A DNA stretch of 7,796 nucleotides from DATEJJ01 sp051986465 (GTDB lineage: Bacteria > Actinomycetota > Actinomycetes > Mycobacteriales > Micromonosporaceae): assembly GCA_051986465.1 (NCBI GenBank), contig JBPYFB010000447.1, positions 1-7,796 of the forward strand, written 5' to 3'. The notes below the pieces were generated by a model. That model had not been told where the DNA came from. It was given only the letters and a program-made list of their open reading frames with translations, and ran no database searches. The translations under genes were made by a program, and so were the position numbers. The first letter of the stretch is position 1, and the number at the start of each line of letters is the position of its first letter. This document shows positions 1 through 6,271 of the stretch, in pieces.

Positions 1-2862
1 GCAGGGCGGCTGCGGCTGGTGCTCGACGAGGCGGCGGCGCGCGCGGTGCTCACCGACCCGACCTGGGCGCCGCTGGCGGCCGACCTCGGACGCGCCCACC
101 TCGTGGTGACGCCGGACGCGGACCCGACACCGTGGGACGCGGCGCCGCCCACCGACCCCGACGCGCTCGCCTACGTCATGTACACCTCGGGCTCGACCGG
201 TACCCCGAAGGGCGTGGCCGTGCGCCACCGGGACATCGTGGACCTGGCCATGGACCGGCGCTTCGACACCGGTGCGCACCGGACGGTGCTGCTGCACTCG
301 CCGCAGGCGTTCGACGCGTCAACCTACGAGCTGTGGGTACCGCTGCTGCGCGGCGGGCGGATCGTGGTCGCGCCGCCGGGCGACGTCGACGCCGCGGTGC
401 TGCGTACGGCGATCACCGCGCACGGGGTGCGCGCCGTGTGGCTGACGGCCGGCCTGTTCCGGCTGCTGGTCCAGGAGGCGCCGGACTGCCTGGCCGGGGC
501 GGCCGAGGTGTGGACCGGTGGCGACGTGGTACCGGCGGCGGTGGTGCGCCGGGCCCGGGCGGCCTGCCCGGGACTGACCATTGTGGACGGTTATGGTCCG
601 ACCGAGACGACCACCTTCGCGCTGTCCCACCCGATCCCGGCGGACGGACCGGTACCCGAGCAGATCCCGATCGGCCGGCCGCTGGACAACATGCGCGCCT
701 ATATCCTGGACGCGGCCCTGCGTCCGGTACCCGTCGGGATCGCCGGCGAGCTGTACCTCGCCGGCGCCGGCCTGGCCCGCGGCTACCTCAACCAGCCCGG
801 CCTGACCGCCCAGCGTTTCGTCGCCAACCCGTTCGCACTAACCGGAAACGGCCAGTCCGCAGACCGGCGCATGTACCGGACCGGAGACCTGGCCCGGTGG
901 CGTGCCGACGGTACCGTCGAGTTCCTCGGGCGCCGCGACGACCAGGTGAAGGTGCGCGGCTTCCGGATCGAACTCGGCGAGATCGAGGCGGTGCTGTCCC
1001 GCCAGGATGGCGTCGCCGAATGCGTCGTCGCCGCGCAGACCGCTGACACCGGCCAGAAACGCCTCGTCGCCTATCTCGTACCGGCGACCGGCGCGGCCGC
1101 CGATCCAGACACACTGCGCACGGCACTGGCGCGGATCCTGCCCGAGTACATGGTGCCGTCCGCCTTCGTGACGCTCGAAACGCTCCCGGTCACCGCCAAC
1201 GGCAAGGTGGACCGGCGCGCCCTGCCCGCCGCCGAGAGCCAACCCGCGTCGCACACCTATGTCGCGCCCACCGGAGCGGTGCAGACCGCGCTCGCCGGGA
1301 TCTGGGCCGACGTGCTGGGTCTGGACCGCGTCGGCGTTCGGGACAACTTCTTCGAACTCGGCGGCGACTCGATCCTGAGCATCCAGGTGGTATCCCGGGC
1401 CCGCCAGGCCGGACTGCATGTCACCACCCGGGACCTGTTCGCCCACCAGACGATCGACGCGCTCGCCGGTGCGGTGACCCCGCTCGGCACCGCGATGCCC
1501 GAGCACCGGGAGTTGGCCGGACCGGTGCCGCTGACTCCGGTGCAGCGGTGGTTCTTCGAGACCCGCCCGAACGCGCCCCACCACTTCAACCAGTCCCTGC
1601 TCGTCGAGCTCGGCGAGGACGTCGATGCCGGCGCGCTGGGGCTGGCGCTGGACGCCGTCCTCGCGCACCACGACGCGTTCCGCCTGCGGTACCAGCGGGT
1701 GGACGGCGAGTGGCGGCAGCAACAGACGGTGGACAGCGCCGCCGCGCCGCTGCGCTGCCACGACCTGTCCACTGTGGAGGAAAGCGACCTGATCCCGAGC
1801 ATGGAGCGGGTCGCCGACGAGGTGCACGCGGGCTTCGACCTGACCCGGGGACCGCTGCTCGGCGCCGTACTGTTCACCCGCGGCACCGGACGCCCGTACC
1901 TGCTGCTCGTGGCCCACCATCTGGTGGTGGACGCGGTGTCCTGGCGCATCCTGCTGGACGACCTGGGCACCGCGTACCGGCAGGCCGCCCGCGGCGACAC
2001 CGTCCACCTGGGACAGCCGACCACCGCGTTCGCCGACTGGGCGCGGCGGTTGGCCGAGCACGTGGCCGCCGGCGGGCTGGACGCCGAGCTGCCGTACTGG
2101 CGGTCCGCGGGGGAGTACCGGCCGCTGCCCGTCGACCATCCGGTACCGGATCGCGGCGCGGCCGACCGCGGCCGGACCGTCTCGATCGAGGTCGATGCCG
2201 AGGATACCGGTGCGCTGCTGCGCTGCGCGCCGACCGCCTACCGCACCCGCATGGGCGACGTGCTCCTCGCCGCGCTCGCGTGGGCACTGTCCCGCTGGAC
2301 CGGTCGCACGCGCGTCGACGTCGCCCTCGAAGGCCACGGCCGCGAGGACATCCTCGACGGCGTCGACCTGTCCCGCACCGTCGGCTGGTTCACCACCATC
2401 TACCCCGTGACGTTGGAGGTACCCGCGTCCGGCTGGCGCGACCTGGTCCGATCGGTGCGCCGCCAGCTGCGCGCCGTACCGGGCAACGGATTCGGCTACG
2501 GCGCGCTGCGTTACCTCGGTGGAACCGAGGCGCGCCAAGGGTTGGCCGGCGCGCCCGGGCCGCAACTCGTGTTCAACTACCTCGGCCAGTGGGAGGCCGA
2601 GCCGGCGGCCGAGCCGGACGGCCTGTACCGCGCCGTGCACTCGTCACTGGGCCGCGATGGCGACCCCGCCGACCGCGGGGAGCACCTGCTGGAGGTGGTC
2701 GGCGCCGTGGACGGCGGCCGGCTCCAGTTCACCTGGTACTACCAGGCCGACGTCCACGACGAGGCGACGGTGGCCGGTGTCGCGGCGGACTTCGCCACGG
2801 CGCTGCGAGCCATCGCACGGGATGCCGCGGCCGCCTCGACCGCGACCGGGAGGACCGCATGA
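1..2862 (+). CDS. NRPS, 3' part: adenylation (valine-type), PCP and epimerization domains (5'-partial)
   Basis: The reading frame is open to the left edge, so the gene is 5'-truncated; the GTG at 19 is an internal Val. The 953 residues seen (numbered from base 1) show three domains. The adenylation domain lacks its cut-off A1/A2 cores but has A3 YTSGSTGTPKG (near 61-71), A4 FDASTYELW, A5 GYGPTETT, A7 YRTGDLARW, A8 GRRDDQVKVRGFRIELGEIE and A10 NGKVDRRALP. The carrier domain has LGGDSI with phosphopantetheine Ser457, the GGDSI form usual before epimerization domains. The E domain has HHLVVDAVSW (His639-His640), EGHGRE (Glu777), TVGWFTTIYPV and the QLVFNYLGQ block, so the catalytic His and Glu are present. 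Aligning to GrsA gives the specificity code DAYWWGGTFK, a pattern known from valine-activating domains. The inferred role is L-Val activation and epimerization to D-Val on the carrier. The protein ends after E with no C or TE domain, so the chain must pass to another protein. It is translationally coupled to the exporter. Confidence 0.95.
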   Translation, partial: AGRLRLVLDEAAARAVLTDPTWAPLAADLGRAHLVVTPDADPTPWDAAPPTDPDALAYVMYTSGSTGTPKGVAVRHRDIVDLAMDRRFDTGAHRTVLLHSPQAFDASTYELWVPLLRGGRIVVAPPGDVDAAVLRTAITAHGVRAVWLTAGLFRLLVQEAPDCLAGAAEVWTGGDVVPAAVVRRARAACPGLTIVDGYGPTETTTFALSHPIPADGPVPEQIPIGRPLDNMRAYILDAALRPVPVGIAGELYLAGAGLARGYLNQPGLTAQRFVANPFALTGNGQSADRRMYRTGDLARWRADGTVEFLGRRDDQVKVRGFRIELGEIEAVLSRQDGVAECVVAAQTADTGQKRLVAYLVPATGAAADPDTLRTALARILPEYMVPSAFVTLETLPVTANGKVDRRALPAAESQPASHTYVAPTGAVQTALAGIWADVLGLDRVGVRDNFFELGGDSILSIQVVSRARQAGLHVTTRDLFAHQTIDALAGAVTPLGTAMPEHRELAGPVPLTPVQRWFFETRPNAPHHFNQSLLVELGEDVDAGALGLALDAVLAHHDAFRLRYQRVDGEWRQQQTVDSAAAPLRCHDLSTVEESDLIPSMERVADEVHAGFDLTRGPLLGAVLFTRGTGRPYLLLVAHHLVVDAVSWRILLDDLGTAYRQAARGDTVHLGQPTTAFADWARRLAEHVAAGGLDAELPYWRSAGEYRPLPVDHPVPDRGAADRGRTVSIEVDAEDTGALLRCAPTAYRTRMGDVLLAALAWALSRWTGRTRVDVALEGHGREDILDGVDLSRTVGWFTTIYPVTLEVPASGWRDLVRSVRRQLRAVPGNGFGYGALRYLGGTEARQGLAGAPGPQLVFNYLGQWEAEPAAEPDGLYRAVHSSLGRDGDPADRGEHLLEVVGAVDGGRLQFTWYYQADVHDEATVAGVAADFATALRAIARDAAAASTATGRTA
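2848..2854 (+). promoter_or_regulatory. Ribosome binding site of the MFS exporter, inside the NRPS 3' end
   Basis: GGGAGGA lies 4 bases before the ATG at 2859. The ATG overlaps the NRPS stop as ATGA (2859-2862), which indicates translational coupling. This decides the exporter start, although its frame stays open far upstream inside the NRPS gene. Confidence 0.8.
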
Positions 2863-4112
2863 CCACGACGAAGCCGGCGGCGCCGACGACCGCGGCCCGG
2901 CCGCTGTCCCGCAACACCAACTACCGCCTGCTGTGGGGCGGGCAGTTGCTGTCCGAGTTCGGCTTCAACGCCACCACCATCGCCTTCCCCTTGGTGGTAC
3001 TGGCGGTGACCGGCTCGGCGACCGGCTCGGGGATCGTCCTCGGTACCATCGCGGCCGCCCAACTGCTCGCCGGGTTGCCCGCCGGTACCCTGGTGGACCG
3101 CGTGAGCCGCAAGAAGGTCATGCTGTACTGCGAGGCGGCCCAGGCGATCTGCGCGGCCAGCCTGGTCGTCGCCTTGTGGTTCAACGCTTTCAGCCTGCCG
3201 CACCTGGTGGCCGTCGCCGCGGTGTTCGGGGTGTCCGCGGCCCTGTTCGAGCCGGCCGAGGACGCGACACTGCCCAACGTGGTGCCACCGGAGCAGCTTT
3301 CCACCGCGGTGGCATTGAACTCCGGCCGGGCGGCGCTGGGCCAGCTGACCGGTACCGCGGCCGGCGGTTTCCTGTTTGCCGTCGGCCGCTTCGTACCGTT
3401 CGCCGTTGACGCCGTGACCCACTCACTCGCGTTCGTTGCCTTGTCGCTGCTGCGCGTGCCGCCTCCGCCGGCGGCAGACCCGGTGCAGGACAAGCACTTC
3501 GGCCGTGAGATGGCCGCCGGGCTGCGTTGGGTATGGGGCCAGCGGCACATCCGCGCCACCGCGCTGTGTGCCGTCGTGCTGAACCTGTTCTTCAGCGCCT
3601 TCTACCTTGTCGTCATCGTTTTGGCGCAACGGCGTGGCATCCCCTCGGGACAGATCGGCGTGATGGCGGCGATGCTCGGTGTCGGTGGCCTCGTCGGTGC
3701 GCTCGCCGCCCCGTACCTGCATCGCCTGGTCAGCCCGTACCTGTCGATCGCCGCGGTGTTCTGGGTGCTGACCGCGCTGACCCCGCTGGCCGTCTTCGTA
3801 CACAGCGGGTACGGGTTGGGCGCGCTGTTCCTCGGCATGGCGCTGCTGCCGCCGACCGCGAATACCACCATCATGACCCAGCAGTTGCTGCTCACCCCGG
3901 ACGAGTTGCGTGGCCGCCTGAGCGGGGTGATCGGCCTGGCGACCGGCGTCGCCGCGACGGCCGGGCCGATGCTCGGCGGGGTCCTGATGACGGTACTGCC
4001 GCCCAATCGCGCCGTGCTGGTCTGTGCCGCCGGCATGGCCCTGGCGACGTTGCTCCTGACGCTCAGCCCGGCCCTGCGTGGATTCCCGCGCGGGGAGACG
4101 CCAGATTCGTGA
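2859..4112 (+). CDS. MFS exporter (EntS / macrolide-efflux-like, MFS_3 type)
   Basis: This 417-residue integral membrane transporter probably exports the peptide product or confers self-resistance by proton-driven efflux. After a short Thr/Ala/Pro-rich cytoplasmic tail (1-16) the NYRLLWGGQLLSEFG opening and the loop 2-3 signature GTLVDRVSRKKVM (about residues 76-88) are typical of the EntS/macrolide-efflux branch of the major facilitator superfamily. Alternating hydrophobic stretches support about 10-12 membrane segments, split by a polar central loop around PPPPAADPVQDKHFGREM (about 201-218). The length matches the usual 400-430 residues. The ATG at 2859 is chosen for its Shine-Dalgarno sequence and 4-bp overlap with the NRPS; the open frame upstream of it codes only Arg/Pro-rich shadow sequence. 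Placement between an NRPS and an mbtH gene supports a role with this pathway; the substrate cannot be read from the sequence. Confidence 0.93.
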   Translation: MTTTKPAAPTTAARPLSRNTNYRLLWGGQLLSEFGFNATTIAFPLVVLAVTGSATGSGIVLGTIAAAQLLAGLPAGTLVDRVSRKKVMLYCEAAQAICAASLVVALWFNAFSLPHLVAVAAVFGVSAALFEPAEDATLPNVVPPEQLSTAVALNSGRAALGQLTGTAAGGFLFAVGRFVPFAVDAVTHSLAFVALSLLRVPPPPAADPVQDKHFGREMAAGLRWVWGQRHIRATALCAVVLNLFFSAFYLVVIVLAQRRGIPSGQIGVMAAMLGVGGLVGALAAPYLHRLVSPYLSIAAVFWVLTALTPLAVFVHSGYGLGALFLGMALLPPTANTTIMTQQLLLTPDELRGRLSGVIGLATGVAATAGPMLGGVLMTVLPPNRAVLVCAAGMALATLLLTLSPALRGFPRGETPDS

Positions 4113-4114
4113 CA

Positions 4115-4123
4115 GAGAGGGAG
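4115..4123 (+). promoter_or_regulatory. Ribosome binding site of the MbtH-like gene
   Basis: GAGAGGGAG lies 8 bases before the ATG at 4132, in the 19-bp gap after the exporter stop. It favours this ATG over an in-frame GTG at 4078 that sits inside the exporter gene. Confidence 0.75.
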
Positions 4124-4131
4124 AATCCACA

Positions 4132-4341
4132 ATGGACGACGACGCGCGCTACGAGGTGCTGCGCAACGACGAGGACCAGTACTCGCTCTGGCTCGCCGGT
4201 CACGACGTACCGGCCGGCTGGTACCGGGTAGGCAAGGAGGGCACTCGCGACGAATGCTCGGCGTACGTGGACGAGGTGTGGACGGACATGCGCCCGCGCA
4301 GCCTGCGCGAGCGGATGGACGGCGTAGCCCCGGCCAGCTGA
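4132..4341 (+). CDS. MbtH-like protein, NRPS adenylation-domain partner
   Basis: This 69-residue cytosolic protein has the usual length of MbtH-like proteins, which bind adenylation domains and aid their folding or activity. The family signature is clear: N12-x-E14-x-Q16-Y-S18-L-W20, then P27-A-G-W30, Cys42, and W50-T-D-M-R-P55-x-S-L-R near the end. The two Trp residues and Ser18 that form the adenylation-domain-binding face are kept. Two positions differ from the common consensus: the Pro that normally follows the first Trp (SLWP) is Leu21, and the residue after Cys42 is Ser rather than the common Leu. It is the last gene of the NRPS-exporter-mbtH operon and is followed 11 bp later by a hairpin. 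The likely partner is the adenylation domain encoded at the left of the window, and perhaps others of the same pathway. The start is supported by the purine-rich site at 4115-4123. Confidence 0.96.
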   Translation: MDDDARYEVLRNDEDQYSLWLAGHDVPAGWYRVGKEGTRDECSAYVDEVWTDMRPRSLRERMDGVAPAS

Positions 4342-4352
4342 TCCCGGTGGCG

Positions 4353-4378
4353 CGGCCCGGCGGCGACCCGCCGGGCCG
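4353..4378. terminator. Perfect hairpin between convergent genes, probable bidirectional terminator
   Basis: The arms 4353-4363 (CGGCCCGGCGG) and 4368-4378 (CCGCCGGGCCG) are exact reverse complements of 11 bases, closing a CGAC loop. The hairpin sits in the 41-bp gap between the stops of the mbtH gene (plus) and the first LuxR-type regulator (minus), 11 and 4 bases from them. There is no T-tract on either strand, which is common for actinomycete terminators. The position and perfect GC-only stem make termination for both operons the simplest reading. Confidence 0.75.
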
Positions 4379-4382
4379 GCCG

Positions 4383-5045
4383 TCACCGGCTCGGTGCCGA
4401 CAGCCACCCCGACTCCTCGGCGTGCCGCACGGCCTCCAGCCGGTTGCGGCTACCGGTCTTGCGGATGATCGTGGAGATGTAGTTGTCCACAGTGCCCTTG
4501 GTCAGTCGCAACTGTGCGGCGATCTCCGCCGAGGGCAGGCCCTGGGCCATGACCCGCAGGATGTCGCGCTGTCGGGGCGTGAGCGGGTTCGGGCGGGCCC
4601 GATGCGCGATGGTCACCAGCGCGGGGTCGACCACCCGCTCACCGTCCGCGACCCGGCGGATCGAGTCGGCCAGCCGTACCGGTGGCGTGTCCTTGCCGAC
4701 GACGCCCCGCACCTGAGCGCCGCACGCGACGCGCAGCGCACGGGCGTCGCCGGGATCGGCGAGCACCCGTGTCCCGCACTCCGGTGACGCCTCGGCCAAC
4801 CGCTGCGCCACCGCGGTACCCTCGCCGGCCAGCAGGTCGATATCGACCACGGCAACGTCCGGCACCAGCGCCTGGGCAGCCGCCACCGCCTCATCGACGG
4901 TGGCCGCCGCGCCGGCGACGTGCAGGTCACGCTCCGCGGACAGTGCCGCGGTCAGCGCGCCGCGCAGCAGGTTCATCCCTTCGACCAGCAGAACGCGAAC
5001 GGGATGCCGGCGGGGTGCCGGTACCGGAATGGTGTCCTTGCGCAA
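4383..5045 (-). CDS. LuxR/NarL-type response-regulator-like protein 1 (phosphosite Asp retained)
   Basis: This 220-residue DNA-binding regulator has a receiver domain (about 15-135) and a C-terminal LuxR HTH (about 152-215). The receiver opens with VRVLLVEGMNLLRGAL: the acidic pair that normally binds Mg2+ is reduced to Glu22-Gly23. The candidate phosphoacceptor Asp68 (DVAVVDID) and Lys118 (GVVGKDTPP) are kept, while the usual Thr/Ser at the end of beta-4 is Ala (TRVLADPGD). The HTH has NPLTPRQRDILRVMAQG and recognition-helix region KGTVDNYISTIIRKTGSR, differing from the GTVRNYL of its two paralogues. The start is the TTG at 5045, supported by AAGGGA at 5053-5058 on the minus strand, 7 bases away; no in-frame ATG or GTG lies before the receiver. 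It converges on the NRPS operon. No sensor kinase is nearby. It is a plausible pathway regulator, but its target is unknown. Confidence 0.92.
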   Translation of the reverse strand: MRKDTIPVPAPRRHPVRVLLVEGMNLLRGALTAALSAERDLHVAGAAATVDEAVAAAQALVPDVAVVDIDLLAGEGTAVAQRLAEASPECGTRVLADPGDARALRVACGAQVRGVVGKDTPPVRLADSIRRVADGERVVDPALVTIAHRARPNPLTPRQRDILRVMAQGLPSAEIAAQLRLTKGTVDNYISTIIRKTGSRNRLEAVRHAEESGWLSAPSR

Positions 5046-5101
5046 CAGGAGATCCCTTCTGGCGGCGGCATCGACGGGCCGGGGAACGGGCGGATATTCG
5101 T

Positions 5102-5124
5102 GGGCCGTGTACCGTCACCGGCCC
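5102..5124. repeat. Imperfect inverted repeat in the regulator 1 leader
   Basis: The left arm GGGCCGTG (5102-5109) and right arm CACCGGCCC (5116-5124) pair with one bulged C around a 6-base loop. It lies about 57 bases upstream of the TTG start of regulator 1 and contains the 9-mer CGTGTACCG also found just upstream of regulator 3. It could be an operator or an RNA leader hairpin; the sequence does not decide which. Confidence 0.45.
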
Positions 5125-5205
5125 GTGGTATATCTTTCCCCACTGACCCTTCGTCTGAATCTGCGGCAGCGTTACATCCAGATGATAGGATGGCGACACA
5201 TCGCT

Positions 5206-5225
5206 GGCGATCTATGGCGATCTAT
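5206..5225. repeat. Tandem 10-bp direct repeat, GGCGATCTAT x2
   Basis: GGCGATCTAT occurs twice without a gap (5206-5215 and 5216-5225). A third TGGCGA lies at 5191-5196, followed by CACATCGC, which makes GCGA-N4-TCGC. A 10-bp period places the copies on one face of the helix, as in operators bound by multimers. It lies between regulators 1 and 2, about 160 bp upstream of the regulator 1 start and 123 bp past the regulator 2 stop. Confidence 0.6.
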
Positions 5226-5348
5226 TGCCCAAGAAGCGGAAACGGACGCTTCCCGGCGTGCCGACGTCGGTGATTCCGCGTACGCTTGCGATGGCTCCCG
5301 CCGGTTCCAGCAACCAAGGCGCGCGGCACCATTTCCGGATTGTGAAAG

Positions 5349-5951
5349 CTACAGCCAGCCCGCCTGGGCGGCGATGCGGAAGGCCTCCAAGCGGGTACGC
5401 GCACCGGTCTTGCGCATGATCGACGATAGGTAGTTGCGCACCGTGCCGACGGACAGGTGGAGTTCGTTCGCGATCTCCAGCGACGTTCGGCCCTCCGCGG
5501 CGACCCGCAGGATTTCGCGCTCCCGGCGGCTGAGCGGGTTGGGCCGGGCCTGCCAGACCGCGACCGCCAATGCCGGGTCGATGACGCGTTCCCCGGTGGC
5601 GACCCGGCGGACGTACTCGACCAACTGGTCCGGCGGGGTGTCGGTGCCGACGAACCCGCGTACCCACATATCCAGCCCGCCCCAGCCCGCACTCGGCGTG
5701 TTGACGTCCACCAGCAGCAAGACCGCGCACTCCGGCAGTTCGCGGTGCAGCTGGTCGAGCGCGGCCACGGCGGGCTCGGCGGTCAGGTCAACGCCGACGA
5801 TGGCGATATCCGGACGCAGCCGTACGGCGATCGGCGCGGCCTCCTCAATACGGGCCAACTGCTCACTGATCTTGAAGCCTTCGGCCGACAGCACGGTCGC
5901 GAGCGCGCCGCGCAGCAGGCTCATCGGTTCGACCAGCAGAATGGAGACCAC
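5349..5951 (-). CDS. LuxR/NarL-type atypical response regulator 2 (phosphosite Asp and Lys lost)
   Basis: This 200-residue paralogue of regulator 1 starts almost at the first beta strand (VVSILLVEPMSLLRGAL). The receiver-like domain (1-120) is degenerate: the acidic pair is Glu8-Pro9; the phosphoacceptor position in IAIVGVD is Gly53; the conserved Lys of the GKD motif is Thr103 (GFVGTDTPP); and the beta-4 Thr/Ser is Val (LLLVDVNT). Normal Asp phosphorylation is therefore unlikely, and the fold may act as a dimerization or ligand-sensing module. The LuxR HTH (about 138-200) is intact: NPLSRREREILRVAAEG, SVGTVRNYLSSIMRKTGAR, ending AQAGWL. I chose the GTG at 5951 because AGGGAG (5957-5962, minus) lies 5 bases before it and the family fold begins there; a longer open frame to 6200 adds 83 residues of non-family sequence. 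It is divergent from regulator 3. Confidence 0.9.
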   Translation of the reverse strand: MVSILLVEPMSLLRGALATVLSAEGFKISEQLARIEEAAPIAVRLRPDIAIVGVDLTAEPAVAALDQLHRELPECAVLLLVDVNTPSAGWGGLDMWVRGFVGTDTPPDQLVEYVRRVATGERVIDPALAVAVWQARPNPLSRREREILRVAAEGRTSLEIANELHLSVGTVRNYLSSIMRKTGARTRLEAFRIAAQAGWL

Positions 5952-6271
5952 GCCCGCTCCCTGACGGCTCAAATTCGCGCAGCCGACCGGGCGGCAAAGC
6001 GAAAACGGATCACTTCCGGCGACGGAGCCCGCCGGCGAGGAATCTCGGCGTACATTGACCGGGCGCCATAGCAGCGCTGTCACCCGTTCCCCACCGCCCC
6101 AGGCATCCGCAACATATCTTGAAACACCTGCGGCGCGCGACAGCGGTACCCGGGGGAGTACCTTGGGCAACAAGCCACAAGCCAACGAAAAGCAACGCAA
6201 ATGTCGACGACAGATATCCGACAGCTTGGCGGGTGTTCACGTGTAACGCGCCGGCAACGTGTACCGATGAA
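5952..6271. promoter_or_regulatory. Divergent promoter region between regulators 2 and 3
   Basis: These 320 bases separate the divergently transcribed regulators 2 and 3 and must hold both promoters. The plus-strand half near regulator 3 is A-rich (6165-6205) and includes a tandem ACAAGCC repeat (6170-6183). Two near-identical copies of ACGTGTAmCG lie just before regulator 3. A TTGACC at 6055-6060 resembles a -35 box on the plus strand, but no convincing -10 follows at 16-18 bp. On the minus strand AGGGAG precedes the GTG of regulator 2. No gene is supported here. Confidence 0.55.
6239..6266. repeat. Direct repeat ACGTGTA[A/C]CG x2 upstream of regulator 3, candidate operator
   Basis: ACGTGTAACG (6239-6248) and ACGTGTACCG (6257-6266) differ at one base and start 18 bp apart, ending 5 bases before the ATG at 6272. 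The 9-mer CGTGTACCG of the second copy recurs exactly at 5106-5114 in the leader of regulator 1. The position over the expected start of transcription or translation would suit repression or autoregulation. The binding protein is unknown. Confidence 0.5.

Larger units (their letters stand above)
5046..5348. promoter_or_regulatory. Intergenic region between regulators 1 and 2 (regulator 1 leader/promoter)
   Basis: This stretch of 303 bases has no convincing gene; the open frames across it are short and show no family motif. It is AT-richer than its surroundings and must hold the promoter of the TTG-started regulator 1. Visible elements are a purine-rich Shine-Dalgarno (5053-5058, minus); an imperfect hairpin with arms 5102-5109 and 5116-5124 (GGGCC plus GTG, one bulge); a tandem 10-bp repeat at 5206-5225; a small inverted repeat GAAGCG/CGCTTC at 5233-5238 and 5247-5252; and a 10-bp palindrome CCGACGTCGG at 5261-5270. 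I could not pick confident -35/-10 hexamers; a TATA-containing run near 5129-5135 is only a candidate. Confidence 0.5.

Noticed and set aside
838..2640. A 600-codon minus-strand open frame opposite the NRPS
   Set aside because: It is a GC-skew shadow of the third codon positions. It has low-complexity Gly/Arg/Val-rich sequence and no family motif, while the plus frame has every A-PCP-E motif.
1548..2858. Extension of the exporter frame upstream by several hundred codons
   Set aside because: The added sequence is Arg/Pro/Ala-rich shadow of the NRPS E domain. The Shine-Dalgarno and ATGA overlap at 2859 fix the real start.
3423..4130. Minus-strand open frames of 176-235 codons opposite the exporter
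   Set aside because: They are polar low-complexity translations lying fully against a well-supported membrane protein gene, with no motif.
4900..5433. Plus-strand open frame of 177 codons covering the regulator 1-2 intergenic region
   Set aside because: It overlaps the ends of both flanking regulators in antisense, has no recognisable domain and crosses the repeat-containing non-coding stretch.
6055..6083. TTGACC as a sigma-70-type -35 box
   Set aside because: No acceptable -10 hexamer lies 16-18 bp downstream (TGTCAC there), so I did not annotate a promoter.
5952..6200. 83-residue N-terminal extension of regulator 2
   Set aside because: It has no similarity to receiver sequence and would occupy most of the divergent promoter region; GTG 5951 has a good ribosome site and starts at the fold boundary.
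5130..6217. AGATAT found upstream of all three regulators
   Set aside because: Distances to the starts differ widely (about 85, 163 and 55 bases) and flanking bases do not match, so a chance hexamer in AT-richer DNA is the simplest explanation.
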